Assembly: GCA_000525675.1 (NCBI GenBank)
Contig: CP002190.1
Location: 2,790,001 to 2,854,000 of the forward strand
Reading direction: 5' to 3'
Length of the DNA: 64,000 nt
From: Bdellovibrio bacteriovorus W
GTDB lineage: Bacteria; Bdellovibrionota; Bdellovibrionia; Bdellovibrionales; Bdellovibrionaceae
The notes under the pieces are model-generated. The model was not told the DNA's origin, did no database searches, and saw nothing but the letters and a program-made list of their open reading frames with translations. The position numbers and the translations under genes are program-made. Position 1 is the stretch's first letter. Each line of letters starts with the position of its first letter. Of this stretch, positions 40,846 through 50,493 are shown in pieces.

Positions 40846-42474
40846 TTAGAACCCCGAGGCATCTCCGACTTTTCTATCCTCAGAGTCCTCATCAAAGGGA
40901 ATTGTCTCTGAGGACTTCGGAACGACCGCTTTCGGCTTAGAGGGTTTACTAGCAACAACTTTGAGTGCCGGCTTTGCTTTTGGCACCAGAGCCGGCGCTT
41001 TTTCTGGAGCTTTCTTGGCTACCTCTACATTATTCTTCTCTCCGTGTACTAAGTCTGAAAGATCGTGAACGAGATGAGCAAGAATTTCACCTTGATGAGC
41101 CATCTGCTCTGACGAACCTCGCACTTCCTCAGACGAGGCGGCATTGTTTTGTGTTGCTGTATCTAGCTGATTCATGGCCTTAGAAATTTGCTCAATCCCA
41201 AACGACTGTTCTTCACTCCCCGTTGCAATCTCTGAGTTTAGATCTGCTACTTTGATCACAGAAACTAAAATCTCTTGGAGAGCCTTACCACTCGATGAAG
41301 CCATACTTGAACCATGATGACTTTTTTCAACGTTGTTTTTAATTAAGTCCGAAATGTCTTTTGCTGCCACCGCACTTCTTTGTGCTAAAGACCTGACAGC
41401 TTCTGCAACAACAGCAAATCCTTTTCCTTGCTCGCCTGCTCTTGCGGCCTCAACGGCAGCATTGAGAGCCAGAAGGTTCGTTTGAAAGGCAATGTCATCG
41501 ATCACATTAATAATCTCTTCGATGCGTTTTGAACCCGCAGCAATGTCATCCATCGAAGTGATCAGGCGCTTGATCTCCACCTCTCCATGCTCTGCGGCCT
41601 CTTTTGCTTTTTGCGAAAGCGAGTTCGCCGTCTGGGCATGGCTTGTGTTAAGTCGAACCATACTTGAGAGTTCTTCCAGCGAAGCCACTGTCTCCTCCAA
41701 AGAAGATGCTGCTTCTGAAGAAGATGAAGAGAGCTGAGTACTTGCGCCAGCTAATGCAAGCGAGCCAGAAACCGTTTTTTCAGAAGACAACTCCAGCGCT
41801 TCCGAAATCGTCGTCAAACGGCGAGAAAGAGATTTAGAGAAGATGAACCCTAGGGCAAGACCAAACAAAGCCCCCACCCCCACTACTAATAAATTAAGAG
41901 TGAGTCCGAACTGAGAAATCGCGGATGCCTCTGTGGTGTCTTCTTTAATTTTATCTTCGTGAAATACCTCAAGCTTTCTTGTCGCTGCCGTGAAGGCCTC
42001 TGCTGTGCGCGGGCAATCTCCAAAAAAGATCTCTGTCATTTTTTGGAGATCATGAGGGGTGCCTTTATGAAAGTGCCCCAGAACTCTGCCACCAACCGCT
42101 TCAAAGTCAGCCCAAGCTTTGACTTGATCATCATAGAGAGCTTTTTGATCAGCGCTCATTCCATAGGATTCGTAAGACTTTCGCTCTTCGGCAATTTTCT
42201 TAAGACCCTCTAAAACCACCGCTTCAGATGCTTTGGCATCCTCAGGAGTTATTCCAGGCAATCCGAGATTTCTTAAATTCATGCGAATCTCTAAAAAATG
42301 CCCATAGGCACTTTCTAAATGAGCTCTTTGAGGAAGAGTCTTATTAACTAGAGATCCGTAGACCTCGGTCACCCCCACATTTGAGCGGTATCCCAAAAAT
42401 CCCACAACGCCCGTCAAACCAATCAAAAATGCGCAGAGGCACAGTAGCTTGGTCATTAAGGTGGCCTTTTTCAT
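40846..42474 (-). CDS. Methyl-accepting chemotaxis protein
   Basis: A membrane-bound chemoreceptor of about 542 residues. N-terminal helix, periplasmic four-helix-bundle sensor (residues 35-190), a second membrane helix ([21 protein letters not shown]), HAMP, and the cytoplasmic hairpin with the conserved tip [40 protein letters not shown]. The C-terminus is an Ala/Pro/Lys-rich tail. Signals to CheA/CheW in taxis. ATG 42474 has AAGGAG upstream. The ligand is unknown. Confidence 0.93.
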   Translation of the reverse strand: MKKATLMTKLLCLCAFLIGLTGVVGFLGYRSNVGVTEVYGSLVNKTLPQRAHLESAYGHFLEIRMNLRNLGLPGITPEDAKASEAVVLEGLKKIAEERKSYESYGMSADQKALYDDQVKAWADFEAVGGRVLGHFHKGTPHDLQKMTEIFFGDCPRTAEAFTAATRKLEVFHEDKIKEDTTEASAISQFGLTLNLLVVGVGALFGLALGFIFSKSLSRRLTTISEALELSSEKTVSGSLALAGASTQLSSSSSEAASSLEETVASLEELSSMVRLNTSHAQTANSLSQKAKEAAEHGEVEIKRLITSMDDIAAGSKRIEEIINVIDDIAFQTNLLALNAAVEAARAGEQGKGFAVVAEAVRSLAQRSAVAAKDISDLIKNNVEKSHHGSSMASSSGKALQEILVSVIKVADLNSEIATGSEEQSFGIEQISKAMNQLDTATQNNAASSEEVRGSSEQMAHQGEILAHLVHDLSDLVHGEKNNVEVAKKAPEKAPALVPKAKPALKVVASKPSKPKAVVPKSSETIPFDEDSEDRKVGDASGF

Positions 42475-42741
42475 ATAACTCCTTATTTTAACGTTCAATT
42501 TTGAGTAGTTTATATTAAAGACACCTTAGCTATCGGACCTCAGTGTGGAACCCTGAAGGCCTCAAGCTTAATAATTAAATTAATTTCAATTCATTAATAA
42601 ATATTTCTCGCGATCGTCTCAATTCACCCCAAAAAAAACGAGGAAACTCACGTATATTACAGTTTTGTTCGACTTTGACTTTTCCATGTTGCGGCGAGTT
42701 ATTGAATGTCTTACTGGCCAGAATCGGATACATCTTGCGTC

Positions 42742-42846
42742 GGCCGGGTCCCATACAATAGCGCTCTCGACGAATCCCGCTAGGTCCGGAAGGAAGCAAC
42801 GGCACTCGGGGGACTATGTGATATGGGGTGCTCGGCCACTTTTTTT
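42742..42846 (+). ncRNA. ffs: SRP RNA (4.5S-like)
   Basis: The conserved SRP domain IV core reads AGGTCCGGAAGGAAGCAACGGCA (split here as AGGTCCGGAAGG then AAGCAACGGCA). The ends pair: GGCCGGGTCCCATA with TATGGGGTGCTCGGCC. A T run follows at 42840-42846 as terminator. It scaffolds Ffh for cotranslational membrane targeting. Located upstream of dnaX as in many bacteria. Confidence 0.93.
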
Positions 42847-42941
42847 GCGCTACAATACCGACAGCTTAGTATGAAAAATCAAAGGCTTAGGAAAGTTTAA
42901 AAACTCTAGTAAGCGCAAGTAAGTTGTCAGGGAGTAATATT

Positions 42942-44699
42942 TTGTCTTATCAGGTGATAGCACGCAAATGGCGTCCACAGTCTTTCACCGACGTCGTCGG
43001 ACAAGCTCATATTACTCAGACGCTTTCGAATGCTCTTGCTAACAATCGACTTCCTCACGCTATGCTTTTTACAGGTCCTCGCGGAACTGGAAAAACTTCT
43101 TCGGCACGTATTTTAGCCAAGGCCCTGCGTTGCCCGAATGCTCAAAACTTTGTGCCATGTAATCAGTGCGACTCGTGTCTTGAAATTGCTTCTGGCGCAA
43201 GTGTCGATGTGATTGAAATTGATGGAGCTTCAAATAACGGAGTCGATGCTATTCGTGAATTGCGTGACACCGTGGCCTTCATGCCTTCTTCAGGAAAATA
43301 CAAAGTCTATATCATTGACGAAGTACACATGCTTTCAACGAGTGCGTTTAATGCTCTTTTGAAAACTCTGGAAGAACCACCTTCCCATGTGATTTTTATT
43401 ATGGCGACAACTGAGGTTCATAAGATTCCTCAGACAATTCTTTCTCGCTGCCAACGTTTTGATTTCAGAAGAATTCCAACTCGGCAGATTGCTCAACATC
43501 TGAAAACAATCTGTGATCGCGAAGAAGTCCAAGCCGACGAAGACGCTCTTTGGGTCATTGCCCGTCAGGGTGACGGTTCTATGAGGGACTCGCAAAGTCT
43601 TTTAGACCAAGTGATTACCTTTTCAAATGGCGCCCTTACTCAGAGTTCTGTTGTCGACACTTTAGGCCTTACAGATCGCTCGTTATTATTTGCAACTCTT
43701 GAGGGACTTATCCATCGCGACACAAAAGCGATCATGAGCGTGATCGAAAAGATTGCGTCAGCAGGCTTTGAGCCTCATTTGTTCTCTCAAGATCTTCTTG
43801 CCATGATTCGCGATCTTTTGGTGACAAAAGTATCTTCTGGCCAAGACTCACAAATTTTAGATTTACCTGATTCAGAAATTCAAGCCCTCGAACAATTAAG
43901 TGAACTTCTTCCAGAGGAAGATATTCATTTGCTGTTTGATATGGCTCTTAAAGGTGGGAGCGATATCCCGCGCGCGCAAGACCCGCGCATCGTTCTAGAA
44001 ATGGTGCTTTTAAGAATGGCCTCTGCGCCTAAAATTGTCGACCTCAAGGACTTACTGAACTCGGGTGGGAACGACTCCTCCAGTGCAGGTGGACCCCGGC
44101 CTTACAAGCCGCCGGTAACTCGTCCCGTTCAACGCGGTCATCGCAATCTCTCAGAAGCTCAAAAAGTCGCCGAAGTCCCGCAAGGACTTGAGGCCATGAA
44201 GCAAGCTCTGGATAAGAAACCCAAAGCAGCCCCTGCTGCGACAACTCCGGCAGCTTCGCCAGTGGCCGAGGCCCCTAAAAAGCGCCTTGCTCAAGGTGGA
44301 GCTTCCTCCGAGAAATGGGTGGATTTTGTTGAGCTCGTTCGCGATGATAACGCTCTGTTTGCTGCCAAGATTGAAAACCTTCTTTTCGTAAAAGAAGAAG
44401 GCAAGCTGCTCAGCTTAGGAGTTCCTCTCAAGCTTGCATTCTTGAAAGATCAAATGGCAGATTCTTCAGAGCGAAAAAAACTCCAAGGATATATTGATTC
44501 ATTCTGGGGTGCTGGGTATTCTTTCGAAGTACTTATGAGCCGCGATCAAGTTGGAGAATCTGCTCAGTCCATTCAGCAGAAAAAAATGCAAGACGCTGAG
44601 GATGAAATCCAAAGTAAAATCGCAGCAAGTCCTATAGTTAAAGCCGCACAAGAAGCTTTTAACGGGACAATCAAATCAATCGTTGAACTGAAGCGCTAA
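42942..44699 (+). CDS. dnaX: DNA polymerase III subunits gamma/tau
   Basis: Clamp-loader ATPase of the replicative polymerase. Begins MSYQVIARKWRPQSF; Walker A GPRGTGKTSSARILAKAL, a zinc-binding cluster CPNAQNFVPCNQCDSC, Walker B IDEVHMLS and sensor-type SRC. The C-terminal part is an Ala/Pro-rich linker then a tau-like domain. Start is TTG 42942, seven bases after GGGAG; a TTG six codons earlier is not supported. First gene of a block with ebfC, recR and mglA. No convincing programmed frameshift site was seen. Confidence 0.95.
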   Translation: MSYQVIARKWRPQSFTDVVGQAHITQTLSNALANNRLPHAMLFTGPRGTGKTSSARILAKALRCPNAQNFVPCNQCDSCLEIASGASVDVIEIDGASNNGVDAIRELRDTVAFMPSSGKYKVYIIDEVHMLSTSAFNALLKTLEEPPSHVIFIMATTEVHKIPQTILSRCQRFDFRRIPTRQIAQHLKTICDREEVQADEDALWVIARQGDGSMRDSQSLLDQVITFSNGALTQSSVVDTLGLTDRSLLFATLEGLIHRDTKAIMSVIEKIASAGFEPHLFSQDLLAMIRDLLVTKVSSGQDSQILDLPDSEIQALEQLSELLPEEDIHLLFDMALKGGSDIPRAQDPRIVLEMVLLRMASAPKIVDLKDLLNSGGNDSSSAGGPRPYKPPVTRPVQRGHRNLSEAQKVAEVPQGLEAMKQALDKKPKAAPAATTPAASPVAEAPKKRLAQGGASSEKWVDFVELVRDDNALFAAKIENLLFVKEEGKLLSLGVPLKLAFLKDQMADSSERKKLQGYIDSFWGAGYSFEVLMSRDQVGESAQSIQQKKMQDAEDEIQSKIAASPIVKAAQEAFNGTIKSIVELKR

Positions 44700-44720
44700 G
44701 TGCGCAAGGGAGATTAAGTT

Positions 44721-45047
44721 ATGATGAAGGGTATGCAGGGCGGAATGGCCCAACTCATGAAGCAAGCCAATCAAATGCAAATTAAAATGAAAAAAGCACA
44801 AGAAGAGCTCGGCAAAAGAGAATTTGATGCTACTTCTGGTGGTGGTGCTGTAAAAGTAACTGTTAACGGCGACCACATGATCACAGCTCTTACTATCGAT
44901 CCTGAAGTTCTTAAAGCTGGCGATGTTGAAATGTTGCAAGACCTTGTTTTAACAGCAACAAACGAAGCTGTAAAAACAGCAAAAGAAATCTCTGCCAAGG
45001 AAATGGAAAAAATCACTGGCGGACTTAACATCCCAGGAATGTTCTAA
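44721..45047 (+). CDS. ebfC: YbaB/EbfC nucleoid-associated protein
   Basis: A 108-residue DNA-binding protein, dimeric, with the typical Met/Gln-rich start (MKGMQGGMAQLMKQANQMQ) and central GGGAVKVTVNGDHMITALTIDPE. Sits between dnaX and recR, as in most bacteria. AGGGAG precedes the start. It coats DNA and affects gene expression, and may assist RecR-mediated repair. Confidence 0.94.
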   Translation: MMKGMQGGMAQLMKQANQMQIKMKKAQEELGKREFDATSGGGAVKVTVNGDHMITALTIDPEVLKAGDVEMLQDLVLTATNEAVKTAKEISAKEMEKITGGLNIPGMF

Positions 45048-45049
45048 AG

Positions 45050-45664
45050 ATGCTTTATATTTCTGCATTGGAAAAACTAACCCACGAATTGAGCCGTCTG
45101 CCAGGTATTGGCCCAAAGACTGCTCAGCGCTTGGCGTACTTTATCCTAAAGTCACCCAATGACTATGCAGAAAACTTAAGTGAAGCTCTTTTAAGAGTGA
45201 AAGCGGAAGTTCATGAGTGCCCTCAGTGCTTCAACTTCACGGATGCAGATCTTTGTAAGTTCTGCGTAGATTCTCACCGCCACGACGATTCTATCTGCGT
45301 GGTGGAAGAACCTTCTGATATTATGAGAATCGAATCTTCAGGCGCCTTTAGAGGACGTTACCATGTTCTACATGGTGCGATCTCTCCGCTAGAGGGAATT
45401 GGTCCGAAGGAATTAAAAATTCAAGAGCTTCTTGATCGTGTCGATGCGGGTATTTCTGGTGAGAAACCACAGATCCGCGAAGTTATTCTAGCTTTAGATG
45501 CCGATCTTGAGGGCGATACTACAATTCTTTACCTTTCTAAACAGCTTCAAGGTAAAAGTTTGAAACTTTCTCGCATCGCGCATGGTGTTCCTATTGGCAG
45601 CGACATCGATTTCATAGATGATAGAACTATGGGAAGAGCCTTGCAAAATCGAGTGGAGCTGTAA
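45050..45664 (+). CDS. recR: Recombination mediator RecR
   Basis: With RecO/RecF it loads RecA onto gapped DNA. Has the HhH region LSRLPGIGPKTAQRLAYFIL, the four-cysteine zinc finger (CPQCFNFTDADLCKFC), and a Toprim domain with VVEEPSDIMRIE and ILALDADLEGDTT. 204 residues, normal length. Starts two bases after the ebfC stop; its stop overlaps the mglA start codon by one base (TAATG). Confidence 0.96.
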   Translation: MLYISALEKLTHELSRLPGIGPKTAQRLAYFILKSPNDYAENLSEALLRVKAEVHECPQCFNFTDADLCKFCVDSHRHDDSICVVEEPSDIMRIESSGAFRGRYHVLHGAISPLEGIGPKELKIQELLDRVDAGISGEKPQIREVILALDADLEGDTTILYLSKQLQGKSLKLSRIAHGVPIGSDIDFIDDRTMGRALQNRVEL

Positions 45665-46257
45665 TGTCGTTTATTAACTATAATGCCAAAGAAATTCACT
45701 GCAAAGTTGTATACTATGGCCCGTCCCTTGGCGGAAAAACGACAAACATCCAATGGGTTTACCAAAAAACCGCTGAAGACCAGCGCTCAAAGCTAGTTGC
45801 TTTAAACACAGATATCGAAAGAACTCTGTTCTTTGACTTCTTACCTTTAAACGTGGGTGATATTCGCGGTTTTAAAACGCGCTTCCATCTTTACACAGTC
45901 CCAGGACAAGTTGTTTACGATGCCTCGAGAAAACTTATCCTCAAAGGCTTGGATGGAGTGATCTTCGTCGCCGACTCACAAATCGAGCGTATGGATGAAA
46001 ATCTGGAATCTTTAAGAAATCTTGAGCGCAATCTGGAGCAACAAGGATACGACATCCGCGAAATCCCGCTAATTATGCAATACAACAAGCGCGATCTTCC
46101 GAATGTAGCTTCTTTAGCTGAGATGAGAAGTGCTCTAAATCCCTACAACGCTCCAGAAATTGAAGGGTGCGCTTCTGAAGGCCGTGGCGTCTTTGAATCC
46201 CTAAAAACAGTCTCTAAATCGATCATCAATGTGCTTAAAGGCGGCACAACACTGTAG
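45664..46257 (+). CDS. mglA: MglA-type Ras-like GTPase
   Basis: Polarity switch that controls gliding or pole placement in Myxococcus and Bdellovibrio. Walker A GPSLGGKTTN, G3 variant TVPGQVVYDASRK (in place of DxAGQ), G4 YNKRDLP; 197 residues, full length. Overlap with recR by one base implies coupled translation. Whether an MglB-type GAP gene is nearby cannot be decided, as none is in the window. Confidence 0.93.
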   Translation: MSFINYNAKEIHCKVVYYGPSLGGKTTNIQWVYQKTAEDQRSKLVALNTDIERTLFFDFLPLNVGDIRGFKTRFHLYTVPGQVVYDASRKLILKGLDGVIFVADSQIERMDENLESLRNLERNLEQQGYDIREIPLIMQYNKRDLPNVASLAEMRSALNPYNAPEIEGCASEGRGVFESLKTVSKSIINVLKGGTTL

Positions 46258-46331
46258 AGTTCGACTTAGTTCGGGCTCGCATTTGCTTTTAAGCCGATCC
46301 ATGCTATACGGGAACCAAGAGTGAGGTTCCT

Positions 46332-47297
46332 ATGTCTTATGATATTGCTGCCGATATTCAGCGCCTAAAAAAAGAAAAAAATGCCGTTATCCTAGCTCAC
46401 TATTACGAAGACGGCGATATTCAAGACGTTGCCGACTATGTCGGTGATAGTTTCTTTTTAGCAAAAAAAGGCCAAGAGGTTGAACAAAAGGTCATCCTTC
46501 TTGCTGGAGTCGTCTTCATGGCTGAAAGCGTGAAGATCATGAATCCAGAAAAGACAGTGATTGTGCCTGATATGGAAGCCACCTGCTCTCTTGTAAAAGG
46601 GGCTCCTTATCAAGACTACCTAGCTTGGCGCCAAAAGCACCCTGATGGCGTGGCTGTTACCTATATCAATTCAAGCACGGAAGTGAAATCAATCTCTGAC
46701 GTTATCATCACTTCTTCAAATGCCCAGCAGATCGTGGAGTCGATTCCTCGTGATCGTAAAATTCTATTCGGCCCAGATCAGCACTTAGGCCGTTGGTTAT
46801 CTAAAAAGCTCGATCGCGAATTTGAACTATGGCCAGGCTCTTGTGAAGTTCACGTTCTATTCAACGCTAAAAAACTTCATGAGATGATTCTTGAAAATCC
46901 AGACGCGGTCGTGATTGCTCATCCAGAGTGTGAAGATTCTGTCTTGCAACACGCACAAGTGATCGGCTCTACTTCGCGCCTTTTAGAAGAAGTAGAAAAG
47001 AATCCTGCAAAGAAATTTATTGTCGCTACAGAAACTGGGATCTTTCATCAGATGCAAAAAAAGCGTCCTGATGTAACCCTATTACAAGCTCCAGTGATGG
47101 ATGCAGGTTGCTCGTGCAATGATTGTCCATATATGAAACTCAATAATATGGAGAAAATTAAACGCGCCCTTGAAAGCCTTTCACCAGAGATCACTCTCAA
47201 CGAAGACCTTCGCTTAAAAGCACAGACTTCATTGAATCGAATGATGGATATTACGAGCGGCAAAACTCCTCAATGGCCCACTGAGTTCAGTCTTTAA
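46332..47297 (+). CDS. nadA: Quinolinate synthase
   Basis: Condenses iminoaspartate and DHAP to quinolinate in NAD synthesis, using a 4Fe-4S cluster. C85 in MEATCSLV, C171 in WPGSCEVH and a third cysteine in AGCSCNDCPYM (C262 or C265) hold the cluster. ILAHYYEDGDIQDVADYVGDS is the family's N-terminal signature. A GTGAGG site lies before the ATG. No nadB or nadC in the window. Confidence 0.95.
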   Translation: MSYDIAADIQRLKKEKNAVILAHYYEDGDIQDVADYVGDSFFLAKKGQEVEQKVILLAGVVFMAESVKIMNPEKTVIVPDMEATCSLVKGAPYQDYLAWRQKHPDGVAVTYINSSTEVKSISDVIITSSNAQQIVESIPRDRKILFGPDQHLGRWLSKKLDREFELWPGSCEVHVLFNAKKLHEMILENPDAVVIAHPECEDSVLQHAQVIGSTSRLLEEVEKNPAKKFIVATETGIFHQMQKKRPDVTLLQAPVMDAGCSCNDCPYMKLNNMEKIKRALESLSPEITLNEDLRLKAQTSLNRMMDITSGKTPQWPTEFSL

Positions 47298-47314
47298 TTT
47301 TTAGGAAGGTGCCT

Positions 47315-47839
47315 ATGCAAGTTCATGATCTTTTGCAAAGCCACCTTCGAAGTTTAAATTTAGATACTCAGTTTATACTTAAAACTTCCCCTCATTGGGG
47401 AAGTCAGTCCCCTGACCATCGCGCCGAAATTAAATCCGCACTTCTGCAAAATTCAGAATTAAAATATCACTCTGTCAGTCACTGTCCTGAAGAGGGCGGT
47501 TTTATTCAATATTCTCTACCAGTAGGTTTTGATATTGAAATCACCGCACGAGTTTTAAAAAATACTGTGCAAAGAATTTCTTCTCTTCAAGAAGTGGAAG
47601 ACTCTCCAAGCCCCGCTAGTCTTTGGTGCGCTAAAGAAGCCACCTTTAAAGCTTTGCAAGGTTTTACCCAGCCCTCGGTTGTTTCAAAAATAAGTATAGG
47701 GGGGTGGAGTCGAATTTCGCCTCAACTTGAAACGTTTGAGCTAAAAAATTCTGGTGATTTTATTTCTCACTTGAAAAGCTACGGAGTCGTTATTCACAAA
47801 ACACACCTAACCTACGCATTTTTTGTGATTCGCTCTTAA
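47315..47839 (+). CDS. 4'-phosphopantetheinyl transferase-like protein
   Basis: Adds phosphopantetheine from CoA to carrier proteins. GFDIEI (Mg-binding) and WCAKEATFKALQGF (catalytic WxxKEA) are visible. 174 residues is short for Sfp but fits AcpT/AcpS-like variants. Start ATG 47315 follows TAGGAAGG. Follows nadA closely and may be co-transcribed. Confidence 0.82.
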   Translation: MQVHDLLQSHLRSLNLDTQFILKTSPHWGSQSPDHRAEIKSALLQNSELKYHSVSHCPEEGGFIQYSLPVGFDIEITARVLKNTVQRISSLQEVEDSPSPASLWCAKEATFKALQGFTQPSVVSKISIGGWSRISPQLETFELKNSGDFISHLKSYGVVIHKTHLTYAFFVIRS

Positions 47840-47909
47840 CTTTGGTCCGGTCCTGCCGAATAGATATCTAGCACCAAGATGTTTGGTGAGTTTTCAAGGT
47901 AGGTAAAAA

Positions 47910-48308
47910 TTGGGAAGCACAAAAATCAGTCGCAGAGTCGCTCCGAGAAAAGAAGTATCTCCGATTCAAATCTCTCACATCACTTCTTTAGATGACTTTG
48001 CAAAGATCGCAAAAAATTGTGAAATTGTTGAGGCCTCCTCCACAGGTTTACTCTTACATATTCGTCGTGACGAATTGATTCCAACGGCTTTAAAGCGTCA
48101 TCTTACAATTGATGTCTTAATTGGTGACCGCGTATTTATGCACTTGGCAGATATGAATCTTGAGATTTCAGGGGTCATCACGCGCACGCAGCTCATCGGT
48201 AAAGAAGGTTTCTACGTGGCGGTGGATTATAGCGAGGATGCTCCAGAGTATTGGAGAGAGTGCCTGATGGACCTTCTCCCACGCCCTGGAGAGCTTGAAG
48301 ACAATTAA
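47910..48308 (+). CDS. PilZ-domain protein
   Basis: A 132-residue protein with a PilZ-like pattern: RRVAPRKEVSPIQI near the N-terminus (RxxxR for c-di-GMP) and VEASSTGLLLHIRRDE (D/NxSxxG-type). Match is approximate since the Asp of the second motif is a Glu. It may bind c-di-GMP. Start is TTG 47910, seven bases after AGGTAGG. Overlaps the next convergent gene by four bases. Confidence 0.68.
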   Translation: MGSTKISRRVAPRKEVSPIQISHITSLDDFAKIAKNCEIVEASSTGLLLHIRRDELIPTALKRHLTIDVLIGDRVFMHLADMNLEISGVITRTQLIGKEGFYVAVDYSEDAPEYWRECLMDLLPRPGELEDN

Positions 48309-48940
48309 AGGCTGACGAACTCTGGTAGTCCTTTTTCCGAAACGAGGACCACTGAATAATGCGGAGGCAAGAACCAAGCAATGGCCTCTGCAATACCCTG
48401 ATGCTCTTTCACCGGCGGGTTTCCTAAAGACTCTAAAGAAAACGCCAAATCATAATGTTTTCTATCGGTGCTCATCACAAGAATTCTTGGATTCAAAACA
48501 CTCTGATCTAAAAAGAACTGTTTTATAATCGTGCGCACGTACTGTGGCAAATAGTGAGGTGCTGGAGGCCCTGCATGGAGGCCTTGCCCTTCCTGAATCT
48601 CCATTGTTCCCACCGGAGCTTGATCCGCTGTGCGATAAAAAAGACCTGTCTCTTTAAAGTGCCAAAGCATGCCGTATGTGAAAACATAATCAGGGTAAGA
48701 CTTCATTGGATTGATAACCAACCCCACGCCCTTTAGCGCTGCCCACTGAATAATTCTATTGGCAGGCTCTGTCGCATCTTCTGAAGTTTCCGCAAGAAGA
48801 TAAGGCCAGCTGTCAGGACCTTGCTGAGGAGCTTCATGAAGCAACTTAATATTTCCTTGAGATAACTGCATAAAGAAATCAACTTCCCATTGATGGTCTC
48901 TTTGCGAATCCGGAAGCTTAACAAGTTCTAATAAGTTCAT
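48305..48940 (-). CDS. Unassigned protein, possibly SseB-like
   Basis: A 211-residue soluble protein. GPDSWPYLLAETSEDATEP and GLVINPMKSYPDYVFTYGMLW in the middle and HYSVVLVSEKGLPEFVSL at the end suggest the SseB family (enhanced serine sensitivity), but the match is not certain. No signal peptide or membrane span. Convergent with PilZ with a four-base overlap. Confidence 0.5.
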   Translation of the reverse strand: MNLLELVKLPDSQRDHQWEVDFFMQLSQGNIKLLHEAPQQGPDSWPYLLAETSEDATEPANRIIQWAALKGVGLVINPMKSYPDYVFTYGMLWHFKETGLFYRTADQAPVGTMEIQEGQGLHAGPPAPHYLPQYVRTIIKQFFLDQSVLNPRILVMSTDRKHYDLAFSLESLGNPPVKEHQGIAEAIAWFLPPHYSVVLVSEKGLPEFVSL

Positions 48941-49122
48941 GGGCGTCCCCTTTTATAAATCGTTCTTGCTCAGGTGCTTATCTATGGGAGATTAACATAA
49001 GGGTCAAGAACTGCATCAATGCCATGCCCCTATCTCAAATGTGCTCTCTATATTATAATTTGAATATCGAACTATTAATCTTAATATACTTTTCAACATA
49101 ACTAGTTCTCAAAGAGAGTAAG

Positions 49123-49626
49123 ATGCCAACACAAATATCTGAAGACACTACTAAGCTCGTTGTTAAACATAAAAGTCTCTGGAGCCAACTCTCTGCGTAT
49201 CTAATAGCTGCGATGCTATTATTTACCGGCCTATTCCCGCCCTATAGCGCTTTTAGTCTGCTCTTCCTCATCCTTGCCTTGTTACTAGTTTATGCCGGCC
49301 ATTACGTCACAGAGAGCTTTGAAGCTCACTTCACAAACCTAGGCGATCAGCTGCACCTAAAAAGATCCCACGGAATTGCGGGGCGCCTGAGTAAAGATGA
49401 GTTCCATATCCCCTTAAGCACACTTAAAAAAATATCTCTTCAAAGGGGAACTAAAAGAACTCGCCGCTTGGTTTTCGAAACTACGGAAGAACTCATCGCC
49501 TTAACGGTGTCTTTTACAAATTCATCCTTCCCTCATTCATTGGCAGAAACCTTCTCAACTTGGTTGATGAAAAATGGCTACACCGTCCCTGTAGAGGATG
49601 GCGATTTCAAAGGCGATGTGAAGTAA
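49123..49626 (+). CDS. Membrane protein with two helices and a PH-like domain
   Basis: A 167-residue protein: two adjacent hydrophobic helices (LIAAMLLFTGLF and AFSLLFLILALLLVYAG), followed by a beta-rich region with ISLQRGTKRTRRLVFETTEEL typical of small PH-like membrane domains. The cytoplasmic tail is short. Role unknown. Alone on its strand. Confidence 0.6.
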   Translation: MPTQISEDTTKLVVKHKSLWSQLSAYLIAAMLLFTGLFPPYSAFSLLFLILALLLVYAGHYVTESFEAHFTNLGDQLHLKRSHGIAGRLSKDEFHIPLSTLKKISLQRGTKRTRRLVFETTEELIALTVSFTNSSFPHSLAETFSTWLMKNGYTVPVEDGDFKGDVK

Positions 49627-49647
49627 AATAAATGCGGATTGCAGAAA

Positions 49648-49675
49648 CAAAAAAACCACCGAAATTCGGTGGTTT
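49648..49675 (-). terminator. Terminator downstream of tRNA-Val
   Basis: AAACCACCG and CGGTGGTTT arms around AAATT with a T run on the minus strand. Sits 16 bases after the tRNA 3' CCA. Confidence 0.85.
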
Positions 49676-49690
49676 AAAATGCGATAGAAA

Positions 49691-49766
49691 TGGTAGGGAA
49701 TGCCGGATTCGAACCGACGACATCCACCTTGTAAGGGTGGCGCTCTACCAACTGAGCTAATTCCCT
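49691..49766 (-). tRNA. tRNA-Val (anticodon TAC)
   Basis: Acceptor AGGGAAT pairs with ATTCCCT, then A discriminator and encoded CCA. D-arm GCTC...GAGC, anticodon stem CCACC/GGTGG with loop CTTACAA giving TAC, and T-arm TCGGTTCGAATCCGG. 76 bases with no intron. Confidence 0.97.
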
Positions 49767-49922
49767 ATCGTCGAAGGACCAATTTATAACTGTGATTGAG
49801 GTCCGAATGCAATCACTTTTTTTAGAAAAAACCAAATTTTTATATATTTTGGCTATTTCAAATTTAAAGGCCTTCCAATGCGAATATTTCTTCCAGAAAG
49901 CCCTAAAATTTTTCGGAATATC

Positions 49923-50480
49923 CTACTTCCTAACGTCCTCGATACAGAATTTTTGCGTCAAATGAGCAGAAATCTTTTTGATCTGAACGTGAACCATCTC
50001 TTCTTGGCTATCCAAGCGGCCCATTGAAAGAACCATCACCCCTTGAACAGGGAAATTGCTCTTTAGTGGGGGAATTGGAGAGTCCTTTTCTTTAAATGCC
50101 GTTAGCTGAACTCTGTAAGTCATGCCAGCTCTAGACGTCATTTGTGCTAGAACCTTTTGACTGCGCTCAATAGCAACGCCTGTAGCAAGAACTCGGCAAG
50201 TGTCACCATCAAACTGCTTCACCTGAAGTTGACGAGCACCTGTCGACTTCTGGCGTACTAATTTCAATGCGAAGTAAGACGTGAAGTCACCTTGCTCTAC
50301 TTTCCAAAGACCTTGGATATCAGTCCACGGGGGGAAAGGTTGCGCCAATGACCATGGCCAAGGCACCGGCCTGTTGTCACTAGCAGGAATAATATGTTCA
50401 TCTTCGGAAAGACCTGCGAAGGCATTCGTTGAAGTTAACAAAGTCGCGATAATTAAAAGTTTTAAAAATTTATTCAACAT
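49923..50480 (-). CDS. Exported protein of unknown family, downstream of a regulator
   Basis: Signal peptide (LLIIATLLTSTNAFA) then a globular part of about 165 residues starting SEDEHIIPASDNRPVPWPWSLAQPFPPW. It follows the TPR-wHTH regulator by 13 bases, so the two form an operon. ATG 50480 follows GAAGGGGAC. Family unknown. The mature chain has WPWS and PPW aromatic patches and a FCIED Cys near the end. Confidence 0.65.
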   Translation of the reverse strand: MLNKFLKLLIIATLLTSTNAFAGLSEDEHIIPASDNRPVPWPWSLAQPFPPWTDIQGLWKVEQGDFTSYFALKLVRQKSTGARQLQVKQFDGDTCRVLATGVAIERSQKVLAQMTSRAGMTYRVQLTAFKEKDSPIPPLKSNFPVQGVMVLSMGRLDSQEEMVHVQIKKISAHLTQKFCIEDVRK

Positions 50481-50493
50481 GAATGTCCCCTTC

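Noticed and set aside
44270-44290. Possible programmed frameshift in dnaX (CCT-AAA-AAG)
   Set aside because: The heptamer is T-AAA-AAG rather than A-AAA-AAG, and I saw no stimulating hairpin or upstream Shine-Dalgarno; it lies in an Ala/Pro linker where chance runs of A occur.
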